In this document: positions 9,709 to 17,829 of the stretch, piece after piece
Position numbering within the stretch: the first letter of the stretch is position 1
Layout of the letters: each line of letters starts with the position of its first letter
From: a virus
Length of the DNA: 21,227 nt
Direction: 5' to 3' (one strand)
Virus record (IMG/VR): IMGVR_UViG_3300020474_000151
Location: 1 to 21,227 of that record
The notes under the pieces: generated by a model
Database searches by the model: none
What the model was told of the DNA's origin: nothing
The model's input: only the letters and a program-made list of their open reading frames with translations
Position numbers and translations under genes: made by a program

Positions 9709-11088
9709 TTAACCTCTTATATTTTGTTTAAATATTTCAACCTCTTGAAGTAATGCTCCTTTAAGTAAAACCTTATATATACGTTCACCTCCGTAATTAT
9801 CATATACATAATATGATAAATGTCTACCTAACCAATGAATAGCTTGTCCAACAACATTATTTGTTTTAACAACACCCATTTGGTGAGCCATCCAATGACA
9901 CCAATATTTACTCATTCCATAATAAACTAAACCAGTGTATTGTGGATACTTTCTCATAAAGTCAACAATATGTCTTGACCACATTTGATATCCTACAACC
10001 AATTTAGGGTCTTTTATAAACATAGCATCTCCCCAATCTTCATCTGCTCTAAATATTTCGTATGGTATCCAACCTTGATGATACAGTTCAGCACATACAA
10101 TTTTCTTACTATTTTTATCTCCTCTATATGCTGTACTAAATGTTACACTTTCACCTCCTGATTTTACAGTAAGCTTTCCAGTTTTACTACCTTTACTCCA
10201 ACCACCTTTTTTTGCACATTTAAAGTTTCTTGTTTTACCAGATTCAACCGAACCACCTGATGGTGCTTGTAACCAACTTGTTGAACCTTCTTTACTAAAA
10301 GATATATTAATAGGTCCTTCTGAAATATTTAATACTTCAATCGTTGGTCCGTTTTTCCAACCTGTATTTGGTCCTTTTTTCGCCTCATAGTATCTTAAAT
10401 CTGCTTTATCAGGTTCACCTTTTTCTTTTATAACTGCCGTAAATGCGTTACCAGCTGCCTTTCCACCTTGTTGTAAGGCTTGTGTTTTACCACCTAATTG
10501 TTCTTCTAAGGATGCAACTTGTTGTACTAATGCTTCTTTTTGTGCAGCTAAACCTTCTACTTGAGCTTCCAATGAAACTCTTTCAATTGCCTCTAAAGTT
10601 CCTTTTTGAATTGCTTGTTGTAAATCGTTTACTGTACCTACAAATTTATCATTAGTTGCTTCTGATTGATTTTCAGCAACTGCTACTCTTACCAAAGATG
10701 CATCTAACTCACTTAATAGTCCATCCACTCTAGCTTCTAAGGATTTAGATAAACCCTTTTCTGTTGCTAATTCTGCTCTAACTTGTTCTATAATACTATT
10801 AGCTCTAGCCAATCTATCTAATACTGAATTATATTCATCTAATAAAACAACATCAGGTTGTTCTGTTGGTTTTGCTTTTATTAATTCACTTACAGTAGTA
10901 TCGATTGCTTTAACCAACTCCGATTCATCATATTTCATTCTACGAAGTCTACCAACAGTCTCACCATCCATTTCTCCACCCATTTGTGGAGCAAGAAAGG
11001 TGTGTCTACCAAATTCATCTAATGATTTGAGAGCTTTAGAACCACTCTGTGTTAGTTCTAATATTCTTTCTTCTTTGTCTAATGCCAT
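9709..11088 (-). CDS. Structural protein: coiled coil, Ig-like middle, conserved C-terminal domain, 459 aa
   Basis: Residues about 70-205 are heptad-rich (Leu/Ala/Glu/Gln) and should form a long coiled coil. Residues about 245-325 look like a small beta-sandwich (IEVLNISEGPINISF onwards), possibly BACON or Ig-like. The C-terminal 130 residues begin near VCAELYHQGWIPYEIFRADE and include WCHWMAHQMG. From memory this pattern (C.ELY.QG....I..AD) resembles an unnamed C-terminal domain shared by assorted phage and bacterial proteins. No signal peptide is seen. The start overlaps the stop of the 352-aa gene by one base (TAATG), indicating translational coupling. A trimeric or dimeric rod with a globular head is plausible. 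Function unknown; the context says virion. Confidence 0.75.
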   Translation of the reverse strand: MALDKEERILELTQSGSKALKSLDEFGRHTFLAPQMGGEMDGETVGRLRRMKYDESELVKAIDTTVSELIKAKPTEQPDVVLLDEYNSVLDRLARANSIIEQVRAELATEKGLSKSLEARVDGLLSELDASLVRVAVAENQSEATNDKFVGTVNDLQQAIQKGTLEAIERVSLEAQVEGLAAQKEALVQQVASLEEQLGGKTQALQQGGKAAGNAFTAVIKEKGEPDKADLRYYEAKKGPNTGWKNGPTIEVLNISEGPINISFSKEGSTSWLQAPSGGSVESGKTRNFKCAKKGGWSKGSKTGKLTVKSGGESVTFSTAYRGDKNSKKIVCAELYHQGWIPYEIFRADEDWGDAMFIKDPKLVVGYQMWSRHIVDFMRKYPQYTGLVYYGMSKYWCHWMAHQMGVVKTNNVVGQAIHWLGRHLSYYVYDNYGGERIYKVLLKGALLQEVEIFKQNIRG

Positions 11089-12146
11089 TATTTAGTTACT
11101 TCAAAAATATAATCATCATCGAAATGTTCAACAGAACCACTTAGTTCTATTTTCAATTCTACTTTATAACTTCTATTAATTTCAAAATTTGTAAAATCTA
11201 AACTAATTCTACTTTTATTTCCGTATGTATTTAATTTAGAATAATCTCCAAAAGGAATAATAATATCATTACTTTCTAAATCTCTTATTTGGTAGAATGA
11301 TGATGTTGGAAGTAAACTGCCGGTGGAATATCCAAATGTATTATTAAATGTTTTTTGTGGATATAATTCCCTTGCGAATACTTCAATATCAGCTTTTGTT
11401 CCTACTCTATAGGATTTTTTTAATCTTTTTAATGATATTTTGTATTCTTCTGGTAAATCAGTTAATGAACCTGTTTCGTACCTGCTATCATCCCAGCCTA
11501 TTCTTATTTTAGGTTGATAGATTGTATTGGTATCTTTACTAAAAAACTTTAATTGACCATAGTCAACATCATCGTTTTCTTTTGTATCAGCATGTTTTAT
11601 AATAAAACCTTCATTTGGATAACTATCATCTAACCAAAATGAAAGAGATGAAGATACATCAACTTCTAAATCAGTTGATTGGTATTCATATGATTGTGTT
11701 TGTTCTGATGCAGTGTACCACATACCACCGGCTCCATTATATGAACCAGTAGCTAATCCTCCGTTTGGGATTTCGGTTGGTAACCACTTGCTACCACTTT
11801 TTCTATAATTCCAAGTACAACCATCTGTACTTATATTATCAAACCTAGTACCTACTCCCATTTCCCAAGATTGAGATATTGGGTGTATGTGTAATGAATA
11901 TTGTAAAGGTATTTCTGATGGTTGTGTTTCTCTAAGAATAAGTTCTGCCTTACTCATAGTAACTTCTCCACTCGATAATTTGGATGAAAGAGAATTTAAA
12001 TCAAACTTTACCAAAGAACGAGCAGTATCTTTTAAATCACCATAATAAACTTTAGACACCTCTAATATCTCATCCAACCCAGTATTTTGTATAGGTTGTT
12101 GAGAAAATATAGTTGTATCCTTAGATGCTGTTAAAAAATAATACAT
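11088..12146 (-). CDS. DNRLRE-like structural protein, 352 aa
   Basis: The N-terminal part has the look of a DNRLRE-type beta-sandwich: ASKDTTIFS near the start, then RSLVKFDLNSL and KAELILRE, followed by aromatic/Gly-rich strands to about residue 220. This resemblance is by eye only. The remaining 130 residues are beta-rich and end in a DDDYIFEVTK tail. It has no signal peptide or membrane helix. The start at 12146 overlaps the gp6 stop by one base (TAATG) and has an AAGGAAGAG ribosome site, so it is coupled to gp6. Its place directly after gp6 suggests a baseplate-periphery or fibre-connection protein, which is inference. Confidence 0.7.
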   Translation of the reverse strand: MYYFLTASKDTTIFSQQPIQNTGLDEILEVSKVYYGDLKDTARSLVKFDLNSLSSKLSSGEVTMSKAELILRETQPSEIPLQYSLHIHPISQSWEMGVGTRFDNISTDGCTWNYRKSGSKWLPTEIPNGGLATGSYNGAGGMWYTASEQTQSYEYQSTDLEVDVSSSLSFWLDDSYPNEGFIIKHADTKENDDVDYGQLKFFSKDTNTIYQPKIRIGWDDSRYETGSLTDLPEEYKISLKRLKKSYRVGTKADIEVFARELYPQKTFNNTFGYSTGSLLPTSSFYQIRDLESNDIIIPFGDYSKLNTYGNKSRISLDFTNFEINRSYKVELKIELSGSVEHFDDDYIFEVTK

Positions 12147-14197
12147 TATACCACTCTTCCTTTTATATCGTTATCTGGATATTTAATTTCGAATATCGAT
12201 GGGTCTAATGAAGGATAAATTTGTTTATTCTTCGTAGCCGCTGATATATCGTATGCGTTTGGAGAATATCCAGAAGATTCTCCACATAGATTTTTGAATG
12301 TACACTCTACAACAGATTGTACACCTTCTACATTTCCAATTAACATTTCAACTTCACCAATGTTGATTGGTGTATTGAATGTCCATTTATCAATTTCAAA
12401 ATAATCTTTTACTGCTGTTATACAATTTGTTAATACTTCTCTTTTATTATAATCTCTATATACTCTTATAGAAAAATCTAATCCAATGTTTATAATAAAT
12501 CCATCCATTAGATTAATTCCATCAGTTAATACTCTAAATTCATTTAAATATGTTTTAATATTTTCTTTAACTGCTTTGTTTAATGATGATACATGCTTTT
12601 GTGAATTGTATCCTAAAACATATAAGTTAACCGCAAATGGATTATTTTTTTCTTTTGTGTTAGATTTTTTGTTAGATAAGAACTTTGTTAATTTTTGTTT
12701 AATATCCTTATCAGATATATCTCCATCATCTACCAAGTCTTGAACCAATGTACTGAATTCAGAAAGTGCATCAGGTGATGCTAATATTGAACCCGGTGAA
12801 TTATTATCTAAATTACCATCAGCTGCCACATATGCTTTAGCTACATTACCAAACTTAGGTGGCATTGATAATGCTCTAACTTGATAATCTTTAGCAGTAA
12901 CTGCTCTGTTTTGAGCTCCAAAGTTTGCAATTGCATTTTCTCTTATCTCTTCTAATGTTTCTGCACCCCTCCCACCTTTAGCTGGTTGGTCGTTATTTAC
13001 TGCTAATGAATTTTTAGCTTGTGCATATAATCCTTTTTTAACTTCATCAAATATATCTAAATCTTCATCAAAGTTAACATTAGTTATTCTTTTGATTGTA
13101 TTAGATGCTACATTTGTATTAACACCACCACCAACATAATACTTTACAGTTATTGTAGTATTTTTAGGTGATTGTCCATATGATTTGGTTAATAAAAAGT
13201 TTGATGGGTCAAATGAACTACCTAATCTGTTTATTGAATTTGGTAATCCCAATCCTACATTTTTAAAATTAGGTACTAACAACTCATCATCTTTTCCTGC
13301 ATCTCCACTACCAAATTGAATTGAAGTAGAGCCATCTGAATTAATTACTGATTTAAATCTTCTTGGTGTTTTTATTAATTTTAAAATAGATGAAACTGTA
13401 TCTTTAAATTGATACAAATCTTTATCGTTAGCTTCTGTATTGGAGTATTCAACATAAACCATTTCTTGCGCTAAGTAAGGAACTTCATAATATTTGTTAT
13501 TATTGGAATCCCTAACATCATATATTTGAATTACATTTTTATCAGGAATATCTATCCTTGCATATTCTTCTGTTGCTGTTCCAAATGTTATTTCTAATTC
13601 TTTTTCTTCTGCTGAGATTACATCAACATATTTTTTTACCAAATAAAAAGTTGGTGTATTGGTATCACCATCTCTTTCATATATTGTTATTTCTCTATCA
13701 AGTTCATCAGCAAAATCTAATAACTCTGTTGTTCTGAAAGTAATACCATCTGAGTCTACTTCCATTCCTTCTTTAACTCTTAAAAAATAATCACTATCTG
13801 GTTCATATCTTAAATCACCACTTGCTATTGGGTCTGCTTTAATTCTTGAAGGTACTAATTGATATACTGTTAAATTTGTTACCGCTGGTGAAGTTACTTT
13901 GGGTTTATATCCCATAAACTTAGATAGTTCAAATATATTATCTCTATCTTCTGCGGTTGTTAGTAAAGATTCTTTTAAAGTATCATCTATATAATATCCT
14001 AAAACATCACCTACATAAGATGCCATTTCAATAAACATCATACCTGGCGATGATTCGTTAAAATCAGTATATGTAGATGGGAAATATGTTTTCGCAAAAT
14101 CAATTAGATTTGTTCTAAATGATTCAAAATCTTTATTAAGGTATTTTATATCTCTACCTTTATTCTTAAAATTCTTTATTTGATTATTTAATGCCAT
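12146..14197 (-). CDS. 6: Baseplate wedge protein gp6 (baseplate J-like)
   Basis: This is the T4 gp6-family wedge subunit, which forms the ring that holds the contractile-tail baseplate together. The N-terminal region carries the usual signature: IKYLNKDFESFR, then FNESSPGMMFIEMASYVGDVLGYY (about residues 47-70) and a DNIFELSKFMGYKP block. A J-like motif, RAVTAKDY, lies near residue 433. At 683 aa it is close to T4 gp6 in length. It lies one base downstream of gp25, the usual neighbour in T4-like phages. The start at 14197 is the only one that preserves the family N-terminus; its ribosome site is weak, so translation may depend on coupling to gp25. Family assignment is confident. Confidence 0.93.
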   Translation of the reverse strand: MALNNQIKNFKNKGRDIKYLNKDFESFRTNLIDFAKTYFPSTYTDFNESSPGMMFIEMASYVGDVLGYYIDDTLKESLLTTAEDRDNIFELSKFMGYKPKVTSPAVTNLTVYQLVPSRIKADPIASGDLRYEPDSDYFLRVKEGMEVDSDGITFRTTELLDFADELDREITIYERDGDTNTPTFYLVKKYVDVISAEEKELEITFGTATEEYARIDIPDKNVIQIYDVRDSNNNKYYEVPYLAQEMVYVEYSNTEANDKDLYQFKDTVSSILKLIKTPRRFKSVINSDGSTSIQFGSGDAGKDDELLVPNFKNVGLGLPNSINRLGSSFDPSNFLLTKSYGQSPKNTTITVKYYVGGGVNTNVASNTIKRITNVNFDEDLDIFDEVKKGLYAQAKNSLAVNNDQPAKGGRGAETLEEIRENAIANFGAQNRAVTAKDYQVRALSMPPKFGNVAKAYVAADGNLDNNSPGSILASPDALSEFSTLVQDLVDDGDISDKDIKQKLTKFLSNKKSNTKEKNNPFAVNLYVLGYNSQKHVSSLNKAVKENIKTYLNEFRVLTDGINLMDGFIINIGLDFSIRVYRDYNKREVLTNCITAVKDYFEIDKWTFNTPINIGEVEMLIGNVEGVQSVVECTFKNLCGESSGYSPNAYDISAATKNKQIYPSLDPSIFEIKYPDNDIKGRVV

Positions 14198-14198
14198 A

Positions 14199-14630
14199 TT
14201 ATTCTGAAACTACAAAAGTTACTGTATCTAATGTTTGTTGTCCTTCTAATTTAAATTTAATCGAAACCGATGCTTGGTTAAAGTCAGTCATTTCTTTACT
14301 GATATCAACGTTTATTTCTTCTGCCACAACATATGGTAACCATTGTTCCAATGCTGAATTAATGGATTCTTCGATATCTTCTTCTAATGTATCGGTAGCT
14401 TGTTCAAATAATAAACCATGCAATCCACTTCCAAATTCAGGTTGAAATAATCTTTCTCCTCTTTTTGTTTTTAATAAATTGATAATATTACTTCTTACTT
14501 GTTCGCTAGTGTTAAACGATTGAGCAAAATATCCAGTATTACCTTTTTGTAAAGGTAGTGTTAATCCGATTGCGAAGTTGTTAAACTCCTCCGTATCAAT
14601 TACTAATTTTTGCCCTAATTCGTAAGCCAT
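14199..14630 (-). CDS. 25: Baseplate wedge protein gp25 (GPW/gp25 family)
   Basis: At 143 aa this is the normal length for gp25, the wedge component that links the inner baseplate to the tail sheath. The family hallmark is clear: NIINLLKTKRGERLFQPEFG, then SGLHGLLFE. In this family the Arg-Gly-Glu-Arg block and the following PEFG are the most conserved part. The protein has a beta-rich C-terminal half (EEINVDISKE onward) and no membrane segment. The start at 14630 has an AGGAGAG ribosome site. It lies 14 nt after the 175-aa gene and 1 nt before gp6, so it belongs to the same transcript. Despite older lysozyme-like annotations for this family, no catalytic site is evident here. Confidence 0.93.
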   Translation of the reverse strand: MAYELGQKLVIDTEEFNNFAIGLTLPLQKGNTGYFAQSFNTSEQVRSNIINLLKTKRGERLFQPEFGSGLHGLLFEQATDTLEEDIEESINSALEQWLPYVVAEEINVDISKEMTDFNQASVSIKFKLEGQQTLDTVTFVVSE

Positions 14631-14644
14631 CTCTCTCTCCTATA

Positions 14645-15172
14645 CTATCGTTTAAATCTTTTTACCAATTCACTATTATCTCTATTTAATATTTTATCTA
14701 AACCGGGTAATCCAGTTTGTACACCTAATCCACCACTTTGTGGTTTACTAGCTCCACCTAAGTTTATATCACCATATCCCATTTGTTGAGCCATTTGTTG
14801 TCTCATATTAGATACTGGTGATGTTCCAATTGGTTGTTGACCTGTTGGTACATTATGTGTTCCAAATGTAACTGTTTGGTCATTTGGAGCTTCTGTTGTT
14901 TGTGCAGTTTCGTTTAATATATTGTTTAAAACTGCATTTTTTGTATATTGTTTAGTTTCAGTATTTGCCTTTCTATCATCTTCTAAAACAGCTTCTGCTA
15001 AACTAAATGGGTCTACATTTGTAGAACTTTTTTGAGGTTCAGCTTTAATCCTTGATTGAACTGCCTCTTCTAAAATCTTAGGGAATTGGTTTTGGAGGAA
15101 GTTTAATTGTTGTTTTTGTACTTCAACTTCTACCAATGCCTTAATAACTTTAACTAATTTTTTAGGTTTCAT
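14645..15172 (-). CDS. Conserved phage protein of unknown function, 175 aa
   Basis: The first 45 residues are Lys-rich and helical (KPKKLVKVIKALVEVEVQKQ), followed by a Gln/Thr/Ala-rich low-complexity middle with MRQQMAQQMG near residue 125. A Gly-rich stretch leads to a basic C-terminus containing GLPGLDKILNRDNSELVKRF. Proteins with a similar ending occur, from memory, next to baseplate genes of marine T4-like phages. There are no cysteines, membrane segments or enzyme motifs. A 56-nt leader with an ATATTTATA element lies upstream, so this gene may be the first of the gp25-gp6-giant-protein transcript. A structural or assembly role is inferred from position only. Confidence 0.7.
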   Translation of the reverse strand: MKPKKLVKVIKALVEVEVQKQQLNFLQNQFPKILEEAVQSRIKAEPQKSSTNVDPFSLAEAVLEDDRKANTETKQYTKNAVLNNILNETAQTTEAPNDQTVTFGTHNVPTGQQPIGTSPVSNMRQQMAQQMGYGDINLGGASKPQSGGLGVQTGLPGLDKILNRDNSELVKRFKR

Positions 15173-15197
15173 AATCGTATTAATATGTTTTTCTTAC

Positions 15198-15206
15198 TAT
15201 AAATAT
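15198..15206 (-). promoter_or_regulatory. Candidate phage late-promoter element ATATTTATA (copy 2)
   Basis: The sense-strand 9-mer ATATTTATA lies 25 nt before the ATG at 15172, in the 56-nt gap after the 188-aa gene. If it is a promoter, it would drive the long transcript through gp25, gp6 and the giant structural genes. Supported by recurrence at 1958 and 17474. Confidence 0.4.
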
Positions 15207-15228
15207 ATGTTTTAAATATTTTGATGTT

Positions 15229-15795
15229 TTATCCCGGTACAGTAAATGTACTCCAAACAATTACTCCGGGACCAGGTACAACCGATGGACCTGCTGGATA
15301 TAATGATATTGTATTAATAATACCTGATACTGTAGATAAATGTAATGTTGCTGCGGTTACAAATAAATTGATAAAAATCATAACATCTAAATTTGGTGGT
15401 GTGGGAAAATCACTTTGCCATTGACCAGGATTAGTACAATTTCCACTTACAAATTGTATATTTGCTACAGAACCCGGTGCAGGTGGAGGTGGTGGTGGTC
15501 CTTGTAGAGTTAACCCAGTCCAATATCCTTTTACCGCTGGACCTAATTTTTTTATCCAAGGAAAACTTCCTTTTTGTTTTTGGAATCCCTCTGCTAAACA
15601 AACTTTAACTAAACTTTCCATCATAGAAGTATTCCCTTTTTGAATTTTAGATAAGTTTGGATTTTGAGTACCAAACGATTTTACACAACTATCATATTCC
15701 GATGTTAGCTTTTTAGCAAAATCAGCTTGTGATGGAGCTCCACCTTCTTGCTCCATATATCTTTTCATATTTTGTTTGAATATTCCCCACCCCAT
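15229..15795 (-). CDS. Conserved baseplate-region protein, 188 aa, with poly-proline linker and hydrophobic C-terminal half
   Basis: Residues 1-90 form a helical domain that begins MGWGIFKQNMKRYMEQEGG and includes DFAKKLTSEYDSCVKSFG. A run of six prolines (about 101-106) separates it from a hydrophobic second half with LDVMIFINLFVTAATLHLST (about 136-155) and a Pro/Gly-rich end, VVPGPGVIVWSTFTVPG. The hydrophobic segment could be a membrane helix, but in this setting a buried packing strand or helix is as likely. No signal peptide is seen. The gene starts 2 nt after the gp5-like gene and is probably co-translated with it; no clear ribosome site is visible. I recall similar proteins beside gp5 in marine myoviruses. 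Role unknown; a partner of the spike is possible. Confidence 0.7.
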   Translation of the reverse strand: MGWGIFKQNMKRYMEQEGGAPSQADFAKKLTSEYDSCVKSFGTQNPNLSKIQKGNTSMMESLVKVCLAEGFQKQKGSFPWIKKLGPAVKGYWTGLTLQGPPPPPPAPGSVANIQFVSGNCTNPGQWQSDFPTPPNLDVMIFINLFVTAATLHLSTVSGIINTISLYPAGPSVVPGPGVIVWSTFTVPG

Positions 15796-15797
15796 TT

Positions 15798-17045
15798 TTA
15801 TACTGTAAAGTTTTGCTTACTAAGTATCGTTTCTAATTTAGATTTTATAGAAGCATATGTAGCGGAGTTTACAGGTGGACCGGATGGACCTGCGGGTGTT
15901 GGGTGTGTTTCTGCTTGTAGTGCATCTAATATCTCACCCATTATATCTATTAGAGTTTGTCCTAATGCAACTGGCTCATCTTCGTTTCCATCTTCACCTA
16001 AGTAAATCTTACCACCATCACTATTAATAATAAAGTTATTACCTTGAGTATTCCACTCCATATTATCATTTGTTTGTGCAAAAATCCCACCTTCGTTATC
16101 TATTGATAATGATTTATCAGAAATAAATCCGTAATTACCTTTAGAGTAAAAAATCATTTCTGATTCTTTGGCAGAAATAATAACCCTACCACTATTAATT
16201 AATATTTGGTCACCTTTTAGTTCCGAAGGATAATCTTCGAACATTTCTGGCTTTGTTTCAAAATCAGTAGAACCTCCATCATCTACAACACCAGGTTGGA
16301 ATTCTAATAGATAATCTTGACTTGTCATAGATATAATTGAACCATCCCTATTTACATCTTCTTCTACTGGGTCTGGTTGTTCTACATCATTCTGAGTAAT
16401 ATCAGATTCTCTATTTCTAATTATAATTGTTGGTGATTCTGTTTCGTCTTGGTTATTATATCCACTAAATCTAATAGATTGTCCAAATCTACTTTGTATC
16501 AGAGTATCTCCTTCATATAATTTTAATCTATGAATTGTTTCACTTGGTACAAAATATTCACCGAACCCAGTTGTTTCACCATCAGCATTTGAATTTGATA
16601 TTCCTGTATTTGATGTTGATTCATATCCTGCCGATTCTCCTTTTGGATTAGAATCTACTTGTCTTGATTTTAGAAAGTCATCCAATGAGGTTTCGGTAGA
16701 ATTAAAGTTTTGGAACTCACCACCTGTTCTTCTTTGGTATCTATATCCAGTTCCTACTTTTATTAAATCTACCACTTCATTTTTTAATGGTAAAGTAAAG
16801 CTAGAGGTATCTAATGGAAATGCAACTACATTACCTCCGCCTGAATCCGTTAATCCTCCCTTACCTAATATTTTAAATTGAATTGCACCTATTGATGTAG
16901 GTGATACTAATTTATCACTTATTGGTTTTGATTCCTCATCTAATATAATATCAGTAACAATAGCAGGTATTGTATTTTCTTTACCCGTTGGTTGACTTTT
17001 ACGCCTACTACCTGCTCCACTACCACCTCTTCTATTCTTAATCAT
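15798..17045 (-). CDS. 5: gp5-like baseplate hub/spike protein without a visible lysozyme domain
   Basis: A basic, Gly/Ser-rich N-terminus (1-25) leads into a probable OB-fold (about 25-110, from IPAIVTDIILDEES to YRYQRR). A second beta domain at about 168-195 (IHRLKLYEGDTLIQSRFGQ) and a repeat-rich beta region at about 275-350 (GDQILINSGRVIISAKESE, then ISDKSLSIDNEGG) resemble the needle of gp5/VgrG/gpV proteins. The C-terminus is an acidic-to-polar helix with THPTPAGPSGPP, a feature common in phage spike proteins. At 415 aa it is shorter than T4 gp5 (575 aa), and I see no lysozyme-like catalytic region. The start overlaps the 137-aa gene by 8 nt and has an AGAAGG site. The gp5-like role is fairly sure; exact orthology is less so. 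Confidence 0.8.
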   Translation of the reverse strand: MIKNRRGGSGAGSRRKSQPTGKENTIPAIVTDIILDEESKPISDKLVSPTSIGAIQFKILGKGGLTDSGGGNVVAFPLDTSSFTLPLKNEVVDLIKVGTGYRYQRRTGGEFQNFNSTETSLDDFLKSRQVDSNPKGESAGYESTSNTGISNSNADGETTGFGEYFVPSETIHRLKLYEGDTLIQSRFGQSIRFSGYNNQDETESPTIIIRNRESDITQNDVEQPDPVEEDVNRDGSIISMTSQDYLLEFQPGVVDDGGSTDFETKPEMFEDYPSELKGDQILINSGRVIISAKESEMIFYSKGNYGFISDKSLSIDNEGGIFAQTNDNMEWNTQGNNFIINSDGGKIYLGEDGNEDEPVALGQTLIDIMGEILDALQAETHPTPAGPSGPPVNSATYASIKSKLETILSKQNFTV

Positions 17046-17451
17046 TACTTACCTTCTGCTTTAATTCTTCTACTTCATTAGTCAATTCATCAACCTTTTC
17101 ATTAGCTTCAGTAGCTCCATCAACAACCACTTCTTCTAATTGTTGTAGTAATTGTTCTTTTTCTTTATCACTAAGGAATCCAATATCACCATCTACTTTA
17201 TCTCTTGAAGCAATCATTCTTTGTGCTATAGCTGCCATTTTAATTAGTGATTCATCATTTCTAACAGATGTATCTACTAAATCTTTTAGTATAGGTCCGA
17301 TTACTGCCATATCACCAGAATGTCTAATTACTTTCTTCATTTCAGCAATTAGTTCTGATATTCTTGTTTTTTTATTTTGCTGGTTATCGTAGATATCTTT
17401 AAACAATCCACTTAAATCTTTACCAGGAAATAATTCAAAATTTGTACTCAT
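17038..17451 (-). CDS. Small conserved T4-like phage protein with C-terminal coiled coil, 137 aa
   Basis: The first gene of the virion block. Residues 1-95 are helical and contain FPGKDLSGLFKDIYDNQ, then VIGPILKDLVDTSVRNDE and LIKMAAIAQRM. This layout recurs, from memory, in small proteins upstream of gp5 in marine T4-like phages. The last 30 residues (EANEKVDELTNEVEELKQKV) form a clear coiled coil. There is no membrane segment or cysteine. Upstream there is only a weak AAAGA ribosome site, but an ATATTTATA element lies 22 nt before the ATG and a terminator closes the preceding cassette, so transcription of the structural genes probably starts here. Function unknown; a baseplate assembly or structural role is inferred. 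Confidence 0.75.
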   Translation of the reverse strand: MSTNFELFPGKDLSGLFKDIYDNQQNKKTRISELIAEMKKVIRHSGDMAVIGPILKDLVDTSVRNDESLIKMAAIAQRMIASRDKVDGDIGFLSDKEKEQLLQQLEEVVVDGATEANEKVDELTNEVEELKQKVSND

Positions 17452-17473
17452 AATCTTTATATATTGTCTTGTA

Positions 17474-17482
17474 TATAAATAT
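17474..17482 (-). promoter_or_regulatory. Candidate phage late-promoter element ATATTTATA (copy 3)
   Basis: The sense-strand 9-mer lies 22 nt before the ATG at 17451 and about 8 nt beyond the U-run of the preceding terminator. A 12-bp stretch here (GTATATAAATAT on the plus strand) is identical to the one at 1955-1966. The terminator-then-element order fits a transcription start for the virion block. Confidence 0.45.
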
Positions 17483-17489
17483 CATAAAC

Positions 17490-17517
17490 AAAAAAACCTC
17501 ACTTTTTCAAGTGAGGT
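17490..17517 (-). terminator. Intrinsic terminator after the holin-like gene
   Basis: In minus-strand RNA a perfect 9-bp stem (ACCTCACTT/AAGTGAGGT, 4-nt loop, 17496-17517) is followed by seven U residues (17496-17490). It lies about 32 nt past the stop of the 78-aa gene. The U-run on this side only shows that it serves the minus strand. Confidence 0.88.
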
Positions 17518-17549
17518 CTTTCTATAATGTACATTTCTATTACTAGCTA

Positions 17550-17786
17550 TTACGCCTTCTTTTTAAGAATATGGTATAAAACGAATGCACCTACTAAACC
17601 AAGTAGACCTTCGTTACTTAATGAACCTAATATACCCATAATGTTATCCACTACTGATACTTCAGGCCAAAAAGGAATCGCTGCTCCCTTAAATAGTACT
17701 TCTAATACTACACCAAGCGCAATGATACTAATACCAATTTCTGTAAGTGATTTTGCCCAATCACCAATTTTATTTAGAAATTCCAT
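17550..17786 (-). CDS. Holin-like small membrane protein, 78 aa
   Basis: Two hydrophobic helices are visible: about residues 16-33 (IGISIIALGVVLEVLF) and 58-74 (EGLLGLVGAFVLYHIL), separated by a short polar/Pro-Trp loop. A short amphipathic N-terminus and a KKKA C-terminus complete the protein. Size, two-helix topology and charged tail fit class II-type holins, which permeabilise the inner membrane for lysis. From memory, close relatives occur as unannotated proteins in marine phages. The start at 17786 has a strong AGAGGAG ribosome site. The gene stands alone between its own candidate promoter and its own terminator. It could instead be another small membrane protein, for example a superinfection-exclusion factor; no lysis gene lies directly beside it. 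Confidence 0.75.
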   Translation of the reverse strand: MEFLNKIGDWAKSLTEIGISIIALGVVLEVLFKGAAIPFWPEVSVVDNIMGILGSLSNEGLLGLVGAFVLYHILKKKA

Positions 17787-17829
17787 ATTATCTCTCCTCT
17801 GTTTTAATTAATTGTCAAATAACTTTTCC

